A DNA stretch of 64,000 bases. Source: Lachnospira sp. GTDB lineage: Bacteria > Bacillota > Clostridia > Lachnospirales > Lachnospiraceae. Where the stretch lies: positions 1-64,000 of the forward strand of contig SVDX01000004.1 of assembly GCA_015057605.1 (NCBI GenBank), given 5' to 3'. The notes under the pieces are model-generated. The model did not search any database, was not told the origin of the DNA, and worked only from the letters and a program-made list of their open reading frames with translations. Of the stretch, positions 18,025 to 26,274 are shown piece by piece. Position 1 is the first letter of the stretch, and the number at the start of each line of letters is the position of its first letter. A program made the translations under genes and the position numbers.

Positions 18025-18519
18025 TTACTTATATTCAGGAATGTCATCAAATTGCTTTACATATTCGCTTTCGCCGCGCTCGTATGTAATAATCTGATTC
18101 TTAGTTGGAACTCCCATTCCATACTCTTCAACTGCAATTCTTTTAATTTCCTCATAATCTATATTACCATAGATCATGTTTTCTTGCACGTCATTTTCGA
18201 TTTTTAATTCAGATAATTCTTGTTCAAGTTCTGCGATAGCTGTATAACTCTCTCTTGCGTTATATTGTGCATTTACATAAGCAAATGTCATAAATACCAT
18301 TACACCTACTAATGCAATAGTAATTAATGCATATGATAAGCTCATTGTATTTTTTCTTCTTTCAACTTGAGGAGTCTTAGTAACTCTTCTCTCCTCACGT
18401 CTTACAGGTTCCTTTGTAACATTTGGTATGTTATATGTATCAATTCTTCTAACTACGTTGCCGTCGATACTTATGTTAGTTCTTGTATCATACTTGTTTA
18501 ACCTTGTAATCTCTGCCAT
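18025..18519 (-). CDS. FtsL-like division protein
   Basis: A 164-residue bitopic protein. A long basic cytoplasmic region (to about 75) is followed by one membrane helix (LSYALITIALVGVMVFMTFA) and a coiled-coil stretch with heptad leucines and glutamates (IAELEQELSELKIENDV). The fold and place between rsmH and a class B PBP fit FtsL, which is poorly conserved in sequence. The start at 18519 follows GGAGG by seven bases; an in-frame TTG at 18552 lies inside rsmH and is rejected. Confidence 0.8.
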   Translation of the reverse strand: MAEITRLNKYDTRTNISIDGNVVRRIDTYNIPNVTKEPVRREERRVTKTPQVERRKNTMSLSYALITIALVGVMVFMTFAYVNAQYNARESYTAIAELEQELSELKIENDVQENMIYGNIDYEEIKRIAVEEYGMGVPTKNQIITYERGESEYVKQFDDIPEYK

Positions 18520-18535
18520 ATTTAATCCTCCATGA

Positions 18536-19474
18536 TTATGCTTGTCTTTCAAATACTCTTAATTTAGAGCTCTTTGACCTTTTATTGTTAATAATTTCCT
18601 CTTCACTTGGTACTATTGGTTTCTTAGTAATAACCTTTCCTTTTGATGGTTTGTTACATACACAAACCGGAAAATCTGGTGGGCATGTACATGTAAATTC
18701 GTTATTTCTAAATCTTGTCTTTACTATTCTATCTTCTAATGAGTGAAAGGTTATAATACATAATCTTCCTTCATCATTCAACGAATCAATCATTGAATCA
18801 ACCGAGTCATTTAATACCTCTAATTCTCTATTAAGTTCAATTCTTATCGCCTGAAATGTTTTTTTTGCAGGATGTCCGCCTACTGCTCTACATTTCATCG
18901 GAATAGCCGCTTTAATTATCTCTATCAATTCAAATGTTGTAGTAATCTCTTTTTCTTTTCGTGCATTTACAATATGTTTAGCAATATTCTTAGCAAACTT
19001 GTCCTCGCCATAATCTCTGATTATTCTGTATAAATCAAATTCACTGTATTCATTTACAATATCCTTAGCAGTTTTTGACTGTCGCTGATCCATTCTCATA
19101 TCAAGCAATGTATCTTCGTTATATGTAAATCCTCTATCTACAGTATCTAATTGATATGACGAAACACCTAAATCTAAAAGAATACCATCAACCTTATCAA
19201 TTCCTAAGTCATCAAGAACTTGTCTGAAATTACAATAATTATTTCTTACTATCGTAACTCTATCTTCAAATTCCTTTAATCTTTCTGTTGCTGCCTTTAT
19301 AGCTGCTTCATCCTGGTCAATACCTATCAATCTGCCGCCATTAGTAAGCTTTTTGCATATATGGTATGAATGTCCCGCTCCACCTAAAGTGCCATCCACA
19401 TAAATACCATCAGGCTTAATATTAAGATTTTCAATTGTCTCTTCTAACAACACCGAAATATGTTTAAATTCCAT
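18536..19474 (-). CDS. 16S rRNA m4C1402 methyltransferase RsmH (MraW)
   Basis: A 312-residue SAM-dependent methyltransferase that N4-methylates C1402 of 16S rRNA. N-terminal [13 protein letters not shown] is followed by the SAM motif [44 protein letters not shown] and the late [10 protein letters not shown] block, all typical. It follows mraZ by 14 bases, the standard dcw order. Confidence 0.97.
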   Translation of the reverse strand: MEFKHISVLLEETIENLNIKPDGIYVDGTLGGAGHSYHICKKLTNGGRLIGIDQDEAAIKAATERLKEFEDRVTIVRNNYCNFRQVLDDLGIDKVDGILLDLGVSSYQLDTVDRGFTYNEDTLLDMRMDQRQSKTAKDIVNEYSEFDLYRIIRDYGEDKFAKNIAKHIVNARKEKEITTTFELIEIIKAAIPMKCRAVGGHPAKKTFQAIRIELNRELEVLNDSVDSMIDSLNDEGRLCIITFHSLEDRIVKTRFRNNEFTCTCPPDFPVCVCNKPSKGKVITKKPIVPSEEEIINNKRSKSSKLRVFERQA

Positions 19475-19488
19475 ATTAATCCTTCTTC

Positions 19489-19926
19489 CTAAATACTAAA
19501 GCCCAAGTTTTGCATATTCTCAGCAACTTCTTCCATATCATCATCATACTTGCTTGTACAAGTAAGCCATTTTTCCTTACTCCACAATTCTATTCTGCTT
19601 GCAACACCAACTAATACTACATCCTTTTCAAGTCCTGCAAACTCTCTTAAAACCTGTGGTATAAGTATTCTTCCTTGCTTATCAATCTCTACGCTTGCAG
19701 CACCTGCAAGAAAGAAACGTGTAAATTGACGAGCATCTTTGTTAGTAAGTGGTAATCCTTTTAACTTTTCTTCAAAGTTCTTCCATTCTGCTTCTGGGTA
19801 TCCAAACAAACAGCCATCCAAGCCCTTAGTTATAACGAATTCTTCGCCTAAACCTTCTCTAAGCTTAGCAGGCACAATAACTCTACCTTTGGTATCAACT
19901 GTATGATTGTATTCTCCCATGAACAT
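19489..19926 (-). CDS. Transcriptional regulator MraZ
   Basis: MraZ, 145 residues, with two AbrB-like half-repeats ([23 protein letters not shown] and [17 protein letters not shown]). It forms ring-shaped oligomers and represses its own operon. The frame opens with a GTG at 19935, but the ATG at 19926 lies six bases after AGGTG and matches the family N-terminus. Its probable operator lies 39 bases upstream. Confidence 0.96.
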   Translation of the reverse strand: MFMGEYNHTVDTKGRVIVPAKLREGLGEEFVITKGLDGCLFGYPEAEWKNFEEKLKGLPLTNKDARQFTRFFLAGAASVEIDKQGRILIPQVLREFAGLEKDVVLVGVASRIELWSKEKWLTCTSKYDDDMEEVAENMQNLGFSI

Positions 19927-19964
19927 AATTTTCACCTACTAACCTTTGTAAATTAGAACGAAAT

Positions 19965-20004
19965 CTACCACTTTGTACCATTTCGCTCCACTTTCCACCA
20001 CCTT
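19965..20004 (-). promoter_or_regulatory. MraZ operator: four tandem decamers
   Basis: Read on minus, 20004 to 19965: AAGGTGGTGG, AAAGTGGAGC, GAAATGGTAC, AAAGTGGTAG, with exact 10-base spacing and no gap. They match the AAAGTG-type boxes described for MraZ in Mollicutes and the TGGG repeats of Proteobacteria. They lie just after the -10 of mraZ, a repressor position. Confidence 0.8.
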
Positions 20005-20012
20005 TATGACCA

Positions 20013-20018
20013 TTTTAT
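20013..20018 (-). promoter_or_regulatory. Probable -10 of the mraZ operon
   Basis: TATAAA on the minus strand, about ten bases before the decamers. No good -35 was found at 16-18 bases; the nearest is TTGCTT at 15. It is assigned by position. Confidence 0.4.
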
Positions 20019-20119
20019 ACCTAAATGCAATAAAAAGCAAGTGTTTTTTTTAGTAGAGTTATTCTACTTTAAAAGCCGAGTGCGTTCGCATTAACAACAC
20101 TTAGATTACGTTTTTATTA

Positions 20120-20154
20120 AAAAAGGAAGTTCTCAAAACGAGAACTTCCTTTTT
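20120..20154. terminator. Strong two-way terminator
   Basis: Arms of 15 bases (20120-20134 and 20140-20154) pair perfectly around AAAAC; both ends are A- or T-runs, so it can work on either strand. In context it ends the minus-strand peptidase operon before mraZ. Confidence 0.9.
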
Positions 20155-20160
20155 AATAAA

Positions 20161-20242
20161 AAATAAGAGTATTAAAAATAAATCTAAAATCAAAGAACTG
20201 AATCCTATAATACAGGAGTCAGGGCCAAAAGTGCTCTTATTT
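20161..20242 (-). other. Structured intergenic element, possible RNA
   Basis: Part of the gene-free stretch 19927-20282. Outer arms AAATAAGAG (20161-20169) and CTCTTATTT (20234-20242) enclose an inner hairpin (20198-20206 with 20214-20222, one mismatch). On the minus strand the closing arm is followed by T-rich DNA. It could be the 3' end of the peptidase mRNA, a small RNA, or a relic of a mobile repeat. It resembles no RNA family known to me. Confidence 0.4.
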
Positions 20243-20282
20243 CTATAATTAATTATAAGTTAAACTTTTATCAATTAATTCA

Positions 20283-22379
20283 CTATATTTTACTTACGCT
20301 AAGACTTATTAATCCTTTTCTTGTCGCAATATTATACGTTGACACAACAATAAAATATGTTCTATTTGCAACTAAAGTATCGGTAATTAATGCTTGCAAA
20401 TCTCCTGCACCATCATCATTATAAAGGCACTCATCTGTACTATATGGATCTATCAGATATAAATATGTATCAATGCGATTATTACCCACATAATTAGTTT
20501 CAAATTTATATTTCCCACTTTCAGTAGGTGTATAAGTTATTACATTAGTTGTATTATAAGATGTATCAAAATAGAATTCTGCACTACAAGCTTTAGAATT
20601 TAATATTTTTTCATAATTCAAATATGTTTTAGCCGCAGGTGTAACTCCAAGTTTTACATAACCAGATGTACTACTATTATAAAATTTCACTCTAAGTATA
20701 TAAGGAGTATTAGCTTCTGCATTATAACTAAAAAATGCATTTAAAGAGTAGCCATCGTCATCATTCTGCGCCAAAAGATTATATTCATTGTCATATATAT
20801 ATATCCTAGCATCCTTAGCCCCAAATGTTTGAATCAACTTATTTCCTGATGTTGCAAATGTAACATAATAGTCCTTATATTCACCAGCAGACAATTTAGT
20901 AACCCTTTCAGTATAACGTTCTCTTGCGCTCATATTAATAGCCGCATCAGTTCTATGTCCACAACTACTACACCTATATTCCACTCTATTTGTTGTCCCA
21001 ATATTGCCTATTATATCGTAATTATGCATATGATTAATTTTTAATGATACATAACCATCACACCATGCAGAATTTATCCAAACACAATTATTATCAGGCC
21101 AACCAAAGTGAACAATATACCCTTCATATGTTCCACTACCATCAGGATAAGTATAATCTTGATATCCATAAGCTACAACAAAATGATCATATCCACCCAA
21201 ATCAGAATCCATACTTACTATTATTGGTCTACCTTTATTTATTTCCGATTTTATTATTGAAGATTCTATAGACGAATACCCAAACCACCAACCTTTTTCT
21301 TCATACTTCACAATATATTCACTAGAAGATAATCGTTCACTTAAATAATCTTCTATCCCTACTTTAACCTCTTTATTTGTTGAACCACTTGTATTAGGTT
21401 TCATTATTCGTGTTATTATCTCAGAGTAAAAACTATTGTTTCCTGTATCTTCGCTTCGTGTACCTATGGTCCATCTTGACATTAACATCGGATCCGTACA
21501 ATGATTTGGATTCATTTGCGGATTTATAACCGTATTAGTTACATCATCATATCCATTCAAAAATCTATCTTCAATAATTCTTCTATTATTGTAATAGTTA
21601 TGATATCCTAATAGCAGTTGTGCAGCAACTGGTCCACACGTTCCAGAATTTCCATTACCATATGTTCCTCCATCAAAATTGTTTCCAAATAATGGATTAA
21701 CATCAAAATATCTCCAATTGGGTATAAGACAAGCCGAATTTGTTGAAGCAACGATCAAATCATTTGAATCAATGCTGGGTTTTGAATATAAGTTTTTAGT
21801 TTTTATATTATAATTCTTAAGTACATCATTAGTTATTCTATATTTAGTGACATCTCTGTTTACAATACGGCTTCTAGTATGTTGTGAAAAACTTACAATT
21901 TCAGATTCTAACATATTTATTTTATCGCCAGTAATTGCATCTCGAAATTGACTATTGTCATTTTTATAAAAATATTTCGCAGGTCCTGCATAGTATCTCG
22001 CTTCATTAGAATCATTGTAAGGTAATTTCCCAGACAAACTATATTCTAGTATTTCCATTGTTTGCTTAGCATAAATTGCATATCCACCATTTTCAAATTC
22101 CATATAAATATAATCTGCACTATCATCCAAATTATAAATATAACCACACTTTTTTATTGGCTTATTTCCAAAAAACGGTGAAACAAAATCTGCTAAAAAT
22201 TCTTCACTTTTCCCTATCTCAACTTCTTTTTCTTTTGTTTTTTCATCAAAAACTATTGTCTCTTTTGTAGTTTTTGCATATACAGATTTCATTTTAACTA
22301 AAAATACAACTGAAATCAGCAAAACAATACCTATTATTAATTGAAATACTTTTTTCTTCATTTCTTTCCTTATCATCAT
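20283..22379 (-). CDS. Secreted papain-fold cysteine peptidase
   Basis: A 698-residue exported protein. Residues 1-35 form a signal peptide or anchor. A propeptide-like region follows to about 210. The catalytic part has NSGTCGPVAAQLLLGYHN (Cys248), a histidine in GGYDHFVVAYGY (His399) and an Asn in VWINSAW (Asn436), a papain-type triad as in C39 or C10 peptidases. A CSSCGH pair follows, and two beta-rich segments (about 490-580 and 600-698) look like pre-peptidase C-terminal domains. It is 11 bases after the small exported protein gene. The start is uncertain among residues 1, 2 and 7. Its target is unknown; a role outside the cell or in the wall is inferred. Confidence 0.75.
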   Translation of the reverse strand: MMIRKEMKKKVFQLIIGIVLLISVVFLVKMKSVYAKTTKETIVFDEKTKEKEVEIGKSEEFLADFVSPFFGNKPIKKCGYIYNLDDSADYIYMEFENGGYAIYAKQTMEILEYSLSGKLPYNDSNEARYYAGPAKYFYKNDNSQFRDAITGDKINMLESEIVSFSQHTRSRIVNRDVTKYRITNDVLKNYNIKTKNLYSKPSIDSNDLIVASTNSACLIPNWRYFDVNPLFGNNFDGGTYGNGNSGTCGPVAAQLLLGYHNYYNNRRIIEDRFLNGYDDVTNTVINPQMNPNHCTDPMLMSRWTIGTRSEDTGNNSFYSEIITRIMKPNTSGSTNKEVKVGIEDYLSERLSSSEYIVKYEEKGWWFGYSSIESSIIKSEINKGRPIIVSMDSDLGGYDHFVVAYGYQDYTYPDGSGTYEGYIVHFGWPDNNCVWINSAWCDGYVSLKINHMHNYDIIGNIGTTNRVEYRCSSCGHRTDAAINMSARERYTERVTKLSAGEYKDYYVTFATSGNKLIQTFGAKDARIYIYDNEYNLLAQNDDDGYSLNAFFSYNAEANTPYILRVKFYNSSTSGYVKLGVTPAAKTYLNYEKILNSKACSAEFYFDTSYNTTNVITYTPTESGKYKFETNYVGNNRIDTYLYLIDPYSTDECLYNDDGAGDLQALITDTLVANRTYFIVVSTYNIATRKGLISLSVSKI

Positions 22380-22390
22380 CTTTCTCCTTT

Positions 22391-22918
22391 TTATCTCTGT
22401 TTTATAAATTCTACACTAGAAATGTCCTTTTCTTTTAGTTTAACAATCAAGCATCTTTGATACGGTGCTGCAACATCTTTTTTATTATTACTTTCAATTC
22501 TAAAATAAATTGTTGCATGTTTTTCTTCAATAGTAACATTATCAATTACATACTTTCTATTGGGATATATGTCAGCAAAAATATACAAACATAATATTTC
22601 TTGTTCAAAATTTACATCAAAAGCATTTTTCACAAAAATTTTTTCAAATGTTTCTTGATCCTTTATCAGAAACGTTCTTGATTCAGGCGACGCTTCATCA
22701 TAATAATATCTATCTGTAGAATCTTTTGCATTCTCATCATAATTAGTATCTTTATAATACGCTCCTTTAACCTTATTATTTTCAAGAAAAGATGTCAAAA
22801 TCATATCATTTGACTTACTATAAATCTCCGCACCATGTTTATCATTATAACAACTTTTCAAAAAAACAAACAACATTAACAACACCATTCCTATTATTAC
22901 AAACTTAATTTTCCTCAT
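22391..22918 (-). CDS. Small exported protein, possible peptidase partner
   Basis: A 175-residue protein with an N-terminal hydrophobic segment and a cysteine at residue 23 (FLKSC), which is a poor lipobox but could be a lipid anchor. The C-terminal half recalls the PrcB-type fold: a DQETFEKIF helix, NRKYVIDNVTIEE strand pair and a YQRCLIVKL strand. This is a weak resemblance. First in a two-gene unit with the secreted cysteine peptidase, so an inhibitor, chaperone or activator role is a reasonable guess. AAGGAG precedes the ATG. A palindrome AGAATATTCT lies at 22945-22954 upstream. Confidence 0.55.
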   Translation of the reverse strand: MRKIKFVIIGMVLLMLFVFLKSCYNDKHGAEIYSKSNDMILTSFLENNKVKGAYYKDTNYDENAKDSTDRYYYDEASPESRTFLIKDQETFEKIFVKNAFDVNFEQEILCLYIFADIYPNRKYVIDNVTIEEKHATIYFRIESNNKKDVAAPYQRCLIVKLKEKDISSVEFIKQR

Positions 22919-22984
22919 TTTACTCTCCTTAAATAATACTAATAAGAATATTCTAATAAATTTTCATTTTTTTATAAATCCATC

Positions 22985-23848
22985 TTAAACTTCTTCACTC
23001 GCATCACTCGTCTTCTTATTAGCCTTGTACATTTTAATTCTTGTCACAACAAAGAATGTGATACCAACCACTACAAGTATAATCGAAAGAACCTGTGATA
23101 CAGCTACATCCTTAACTGTAAGCTGATCTGTTCTTAATCCTTCAATGATAGCTCTTGCAATTCCGTAGCCTATCATATATATAGCTACCATATCACCATC
23201 AACCTTTTTATGCTTCTTGTATAACTGCATAATTATGAATACAAGTACGCACGCAAGACTTTCATATAGGAATGTTGGATGTACTGTTACATAGCCACCC
23301 ATTGATTTATTGATAAGTTCTGGTGTTAAACCATTAGCTACACTAATAGGTAACTCCATAGCAAATAACGAATCTGTATATCCACCAAAAGCTTCTCTAT
23401 TAAAGAAGTTACCCCAACGTCCTATTGCCTGTCCTATAACAAGTCCTGGGACAACTGTATCAAACAATAATAAGAAATTCTTTTTCTTTATTCTTGTATA
23501 TATATAGCAAACTAATACCGCTAATATTATTCCACCATATATAGCAAGTCCACCATTACGAGGATTAAATATCTCTGAAATATGCTTACTATAATATTCC
23601 CATTCAAATATTACATAGTATAATCTTGCTCCAGGTATAGCTGATAATAACACACATAACAATAAATCTGTATATGTTTCATCATCCTGTTTAGTTCTCT
23701 TAGCTTCTGCAAATGCAATTGCCGCAGCTACCAACACCGCTATAGCTATAATAACTCCATAATACGCAATCTCTAATCCAAATATTGTAAAAGACTTGCC
23801 AACTTTAAATTCTAAACCCAAATTTGGGAAACTGATTAATTTGTCCAT
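22985..23848 (-). CDS. Prolipoprotein diacylglyceryl transferase
   Basis: Lgt, 287 residues, with about seven membrane helices. It attaches diacylglycerol to the lipobox cysteine of prelipoproteins. The signature GQAIGRWGNFFNREAFGG is intact, as are the HPTFLYES block and GYGIARAIIEGLRTD. The ATG at 23848 is seven bases after GGAG; an ATG two codons earlier is too close. Transcribed divergently from ychF. Confidence 0.95.
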   Translation of the reverse strand: MDKLISFPNLGLEFKVGKSFTIFGLEIAYYGVIIAIAVLVAAAIAFAEAKRTKQDDETYTDLLLCVLLSAIPGARLYYVIFEWEYYSKHISEIFNPRNGGLAIYGGIILAVLVCYIYTRIKKKNFLLLFDTVVPGLVIGQAIGRWGNFFNREAFGGYTDSLFAMELPISVANGLTPELINKSMGGYVTVHPTFLYESLACVLVFIIMQLYKKHKKVDGDMVAIYMIGYGIARAIIEGLRTDQLTVKDVAVSQVLSIILVVVGITFFVVTRIKMYKANKKTSDASEEV

Positions 23849-23874
23849 TTTCATGCTCCTTCCATACTCTGTTA

Positions 23875-23903
23875 ATTTTACTATTAGTAAGCCGAAAAAT
23901 CAA
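23875..23903 (-). promoter_or_regulatory. Probable lgt promoter
   Basis: Minus strand TTGATT (23903-23898), spacer 17, TAAAAT (23880-23875), about 27 bases before the lgt start. One to two mismatches to consensus per hexamer. Confidence 0.5.
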
Positions 23904-23950
23904 TCATTTTAAATAAGTTTTCACTTTATTTTTATAAACTTATATGCTAA

Positions 23951-23968
23951 AATATCTCAAGAGATATT
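23951..23968 (+). promoter_or_regulatory. 18-base palindrome upstream of ychF
   Basis: AATATCTC, AA, GAGATATT: perfect arms of eight bases ending 30 bases before the ychF ATG. It overlaps the region where the promoter -10 or transcript start should lie. Operator or leader hairpin; function unknown. Confidence 0.45.
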
Positions 23969-23998
23969 ATACAATGAGGATTAGAAAGGAAACTAATT

Positions 23999-25096
23999 AT
24001 GAAACTCGGAATCGTTGGTTTACCTAATGTAGGAAAAAGTACATTATTTAATTCATTAACAAAAGCAGGCGCAGAATCTGCTAATTACCCATTCTGCACA
24101 ATCGACCCTAATGTAGGTGTTGTAACAGTACCAGACGAAAGATTGAATCTTCTCGCTGCTTTATACGATTCAGCAAAAATTGTACCTGCGGTAATCGAAT
24201 TTGTTGACATAGCCGGCTTAGTTAAAGGTGCTTCTAAGGGCGAAGGTTTGGGCAATCAATTTTTAGCAAATATACGTGAGGTTGACGCAATTGTTCACGT
24301 TGTACGTTGTTTTGATGACGCTAATGTCGTACACGTAGATGGTAACGTTAATCCGTTAAGAGATATTGAAACAATCAACTTTGAATTAATATTCTCAGAT
24401 ATAGAGATACTTGAAAGACGATATGCAAAGGCCGTTAAAGGCTCTCGTAACGACAAAGCCTTAGCAAAGGAATGTGAATTAATTGAAAGATTAAAGGATC
24501 ACCTTGAAGAAGGAAATCTTGCAAAAAGCTTTGAAACTAACGATGATGATGAAGCTGCATTATTAGCAGGCTTTAATCTATTAACTGCTAAACCAGTTAT
24601 CTTTGCAGCTAATACTACTGAGGATGATTTAGCCAATGATGGTGCTGATAACAAATACATCCAAGCCGTAAAAGAATTTGCTGCCAAGGAAAACTGTAAG
24701 GTATTTGTAATCAGTGCACAGATTGAACAGGAAATTGCTGAGCTTGATGATGATGAAAAGAAAATGTTCCTTGAGGATTTAGGTATAAGCGAATCCGGTT
24801 TAGAAAAGCTTATAACTGCAAGTTATGATTTATTAGGACTTATAAGCTACCTAACTGCAGGTCCTACAGAGACAAGAGCATGGACAATAAAAAAAGGAAC
24901 TAAGGCTCCTGCCGCTGCTGGCAAAATCCACAGCGACTTTGAAAGAGGCTTTATAAAGGCTGAGGTTGTTAACTATCAAAATCTTCTTGATTGTGGTTCT
25001 TATTCAGCAGCTAAAGACAAAGGGCTTGTTGGTATTGAGGGTAAGGATTATGTAGTAAAAGACGGAGATGTTATCCTCTTCCGTTTCAACGTATAG
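23999..25096 (+). CDS. Redox-regulated ATPase YchF
   Basis: YchF/OLA1 family, 365 residues. The G domain has GLPNVGKSTLFNSLT, a DIAGLVKGASKGEGLGNQFL switch, and a G4 position that reads AANTT in place of NKXD, the change tied to ATP preference in this family. A helical arm and a C-terminal TGS domain (ETRAWTIKKGTKAPAAAGKIHSD region) follow. It binds ribosomes and is linked to stress response. Monocistronic, with AAAGGAAA before the ATG and a terminator immediately after. Confidence 0.97.
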   Translation: MKLGIVGLPNVGKSTLFNSLTKAGAESANYPFCTIDPNVGVVTVPDERLNLLAALYDSAKIVPAVIEFVDIAGLVKGASKGEGLGNQFLANIREVDAIVHVVRCFDDANVVHVDGNVNPLRDIETINFELIFSDIEILERRYAKAVKGSRNDKALAKECELIERLKDHLEEGNLAKSFETNDDDEAALLAGFNLLTAKPVIFAANTTEDDLANDGADNKYIQAVKEFAAKENCKVFVISAQIEQEIAELDDDEKKMFLEDLGISESGLEKLITASYDLLGLISYLTAGPTETRAWTIKKGTKAPAAAGKIHSDFERGFIKAEVVNYQNLLDCGSYSAAKDKGLVGIEGKDYVVKDGDVILFRFNV

Positions 25097-25103
25097 CAAA
25101 TCA

Positions 25104-25137
25104 AAAATCAGAGTTCACTATGAACTCTGATTTTTTT
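25104..25137. terminator. Shared terminator of ychF and the cNMP gene
   Basis: Arms of about 14 bases around CTA (25118-25120), with A- and T-runs outside. The loop is the stop codon of the minus-strand cNMP gene, and the arm encodes its last residues. Confidence 0.9.
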
Positions 25138-26263
25138 GTTCTATATGATTCTTTATTACTTGTGCATTATGCAGTATTCTCTCATCTGTACTTTCAAATG
25201 CTATTTCTAAATATTTTGGAACTTGTGCGTATTCACCACAATTTATAAGCATTACTGCAAGTGACACTGCGGTTGTAACTCTATTTATACTATCATTTAT
25301 CTGATTTTCATCTAAAGCTTGTTTAAATTTTTCCGACGCCTTTATTGCACAATATTTTGCAAATGCTATATCATTTGCATCTTTACTTAGCCAATATATA
25401 TTTCTCCACAAAACGCCAAGTAATGTATTATCTCCTGGATTAACATGCTCATTTATATTAATGGCCTGCAAATACTTCATTATAAGTATATCAAAATCAC
25501 TTCTTTTTTCTAATCTTGCTTCCACAATAGGTTTATGTTCTTTATATACGAGTTCTTTTATAAGCTCGTACTCAAAATTATTAATTGCAAAGAATCGCAA
25601 ATAATGATTTGTGTAATAACAACGTGGACAGCTTATAACCTCATTCCACAATGGATTACACCCCGTATAAATAACACGGCAATCTAACTCAAAGCTTTTT
25701 TCTTCTAAAATATTTCTTTTAATATCCATTACCGAAAATGCTTTTCCACAAATTGGACATGCTTGCTTATACTCATTAATATACATCGGCATTTGATATG
25801 GTTTTCTAATTATATGACCAGTTTTAAATTCTGCAGGAAATGCAAATTTAGGCACATGTCTATTTTTTACAAACCTATTATTCTTATAAAGCTGTTCATC
25901 AAGTTTTCTAATACGACCACTCATATTTTCCAACATTTTTTTTGCAATTTCCGGACAGGTTTCTAAAAACATTTGGAGATTATCTTTTGTTACCGCTACC
26001 ACTATTGTATCCTCAAGTGCTATACAGGAAGCGCTACGCGCAAGATTATCAAATATTGCCATTTCTCCAAAGAAATCTCCAGATCCAATTTCCGCAACCT
26101 TAACTAAGGTTCCTATGGCACTGGTAATAAATATACCTACCGCCCCGGTCAAAACAATATACATTTCATTTCCTAATTGACCTTCAAAGCAAATGTATTC
26201 ACTCTTTAAAAAGTACTTAGGTTTTGATATTTTCTGAAGTTGTTCAATCGTTTCTTGTCTCAT
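25118..26263 (-). CDS. Cyclic-nucleotide-binding protein with DUF2225
   Basis: A 381-residue cytosolic protein. Residues 10-125 form a CRP-type cyclic nucleotide domain with an intact phosphate-binding cassette (G66-E67 to R76-S77-A78). Residues 135-250 match DUF2225: zinc-type cysteine pairs Cys169/172 and Cys212/215. The rest is helical and repeat-like. No helix-turn-helix is seen, so it is probably not a DNA-binding CRP. It is the last gene of an operon that begins with an adenylate cyclase, so it is the likely reader of the cAMP. Ends in a shared terminator. Confidence 0.82.
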   Translation of the reverse strand: MRQETIEQLQKISKPKYFLKSEYICFEGQLGNEMYIVLTGAVGIFITSAIGTLVKVAEIGSGDFFGEMAIFDNLARSASCIALEDTIVVAVTKDNLQMFLETCPEIAKKMLENMSGRIRKLDEQLYKNNRFVKNRHVPKFAFPAEFKTGHIIRKPYQMPMYINEYKQACPICGKAFSVMDIKRNILEEKSFELDCRVIYTGCNPLWNEVISCPRCYYTNHYLRFFAINNFEYELIKELVYKEHKPIVEARLEKRSDFDILIMKYLQAININEHVNPGDNTLLGVLWRNIYWLSKDANDIAFAKYCAIKASEKFKQALDENQINDSINRVTTAVSLAVMLINCGEYAQVPKYLEIAFESTDERILHNAQVIKNHIEQKNQSS

Positions 26264-26274
26264 AACTAATCTCC

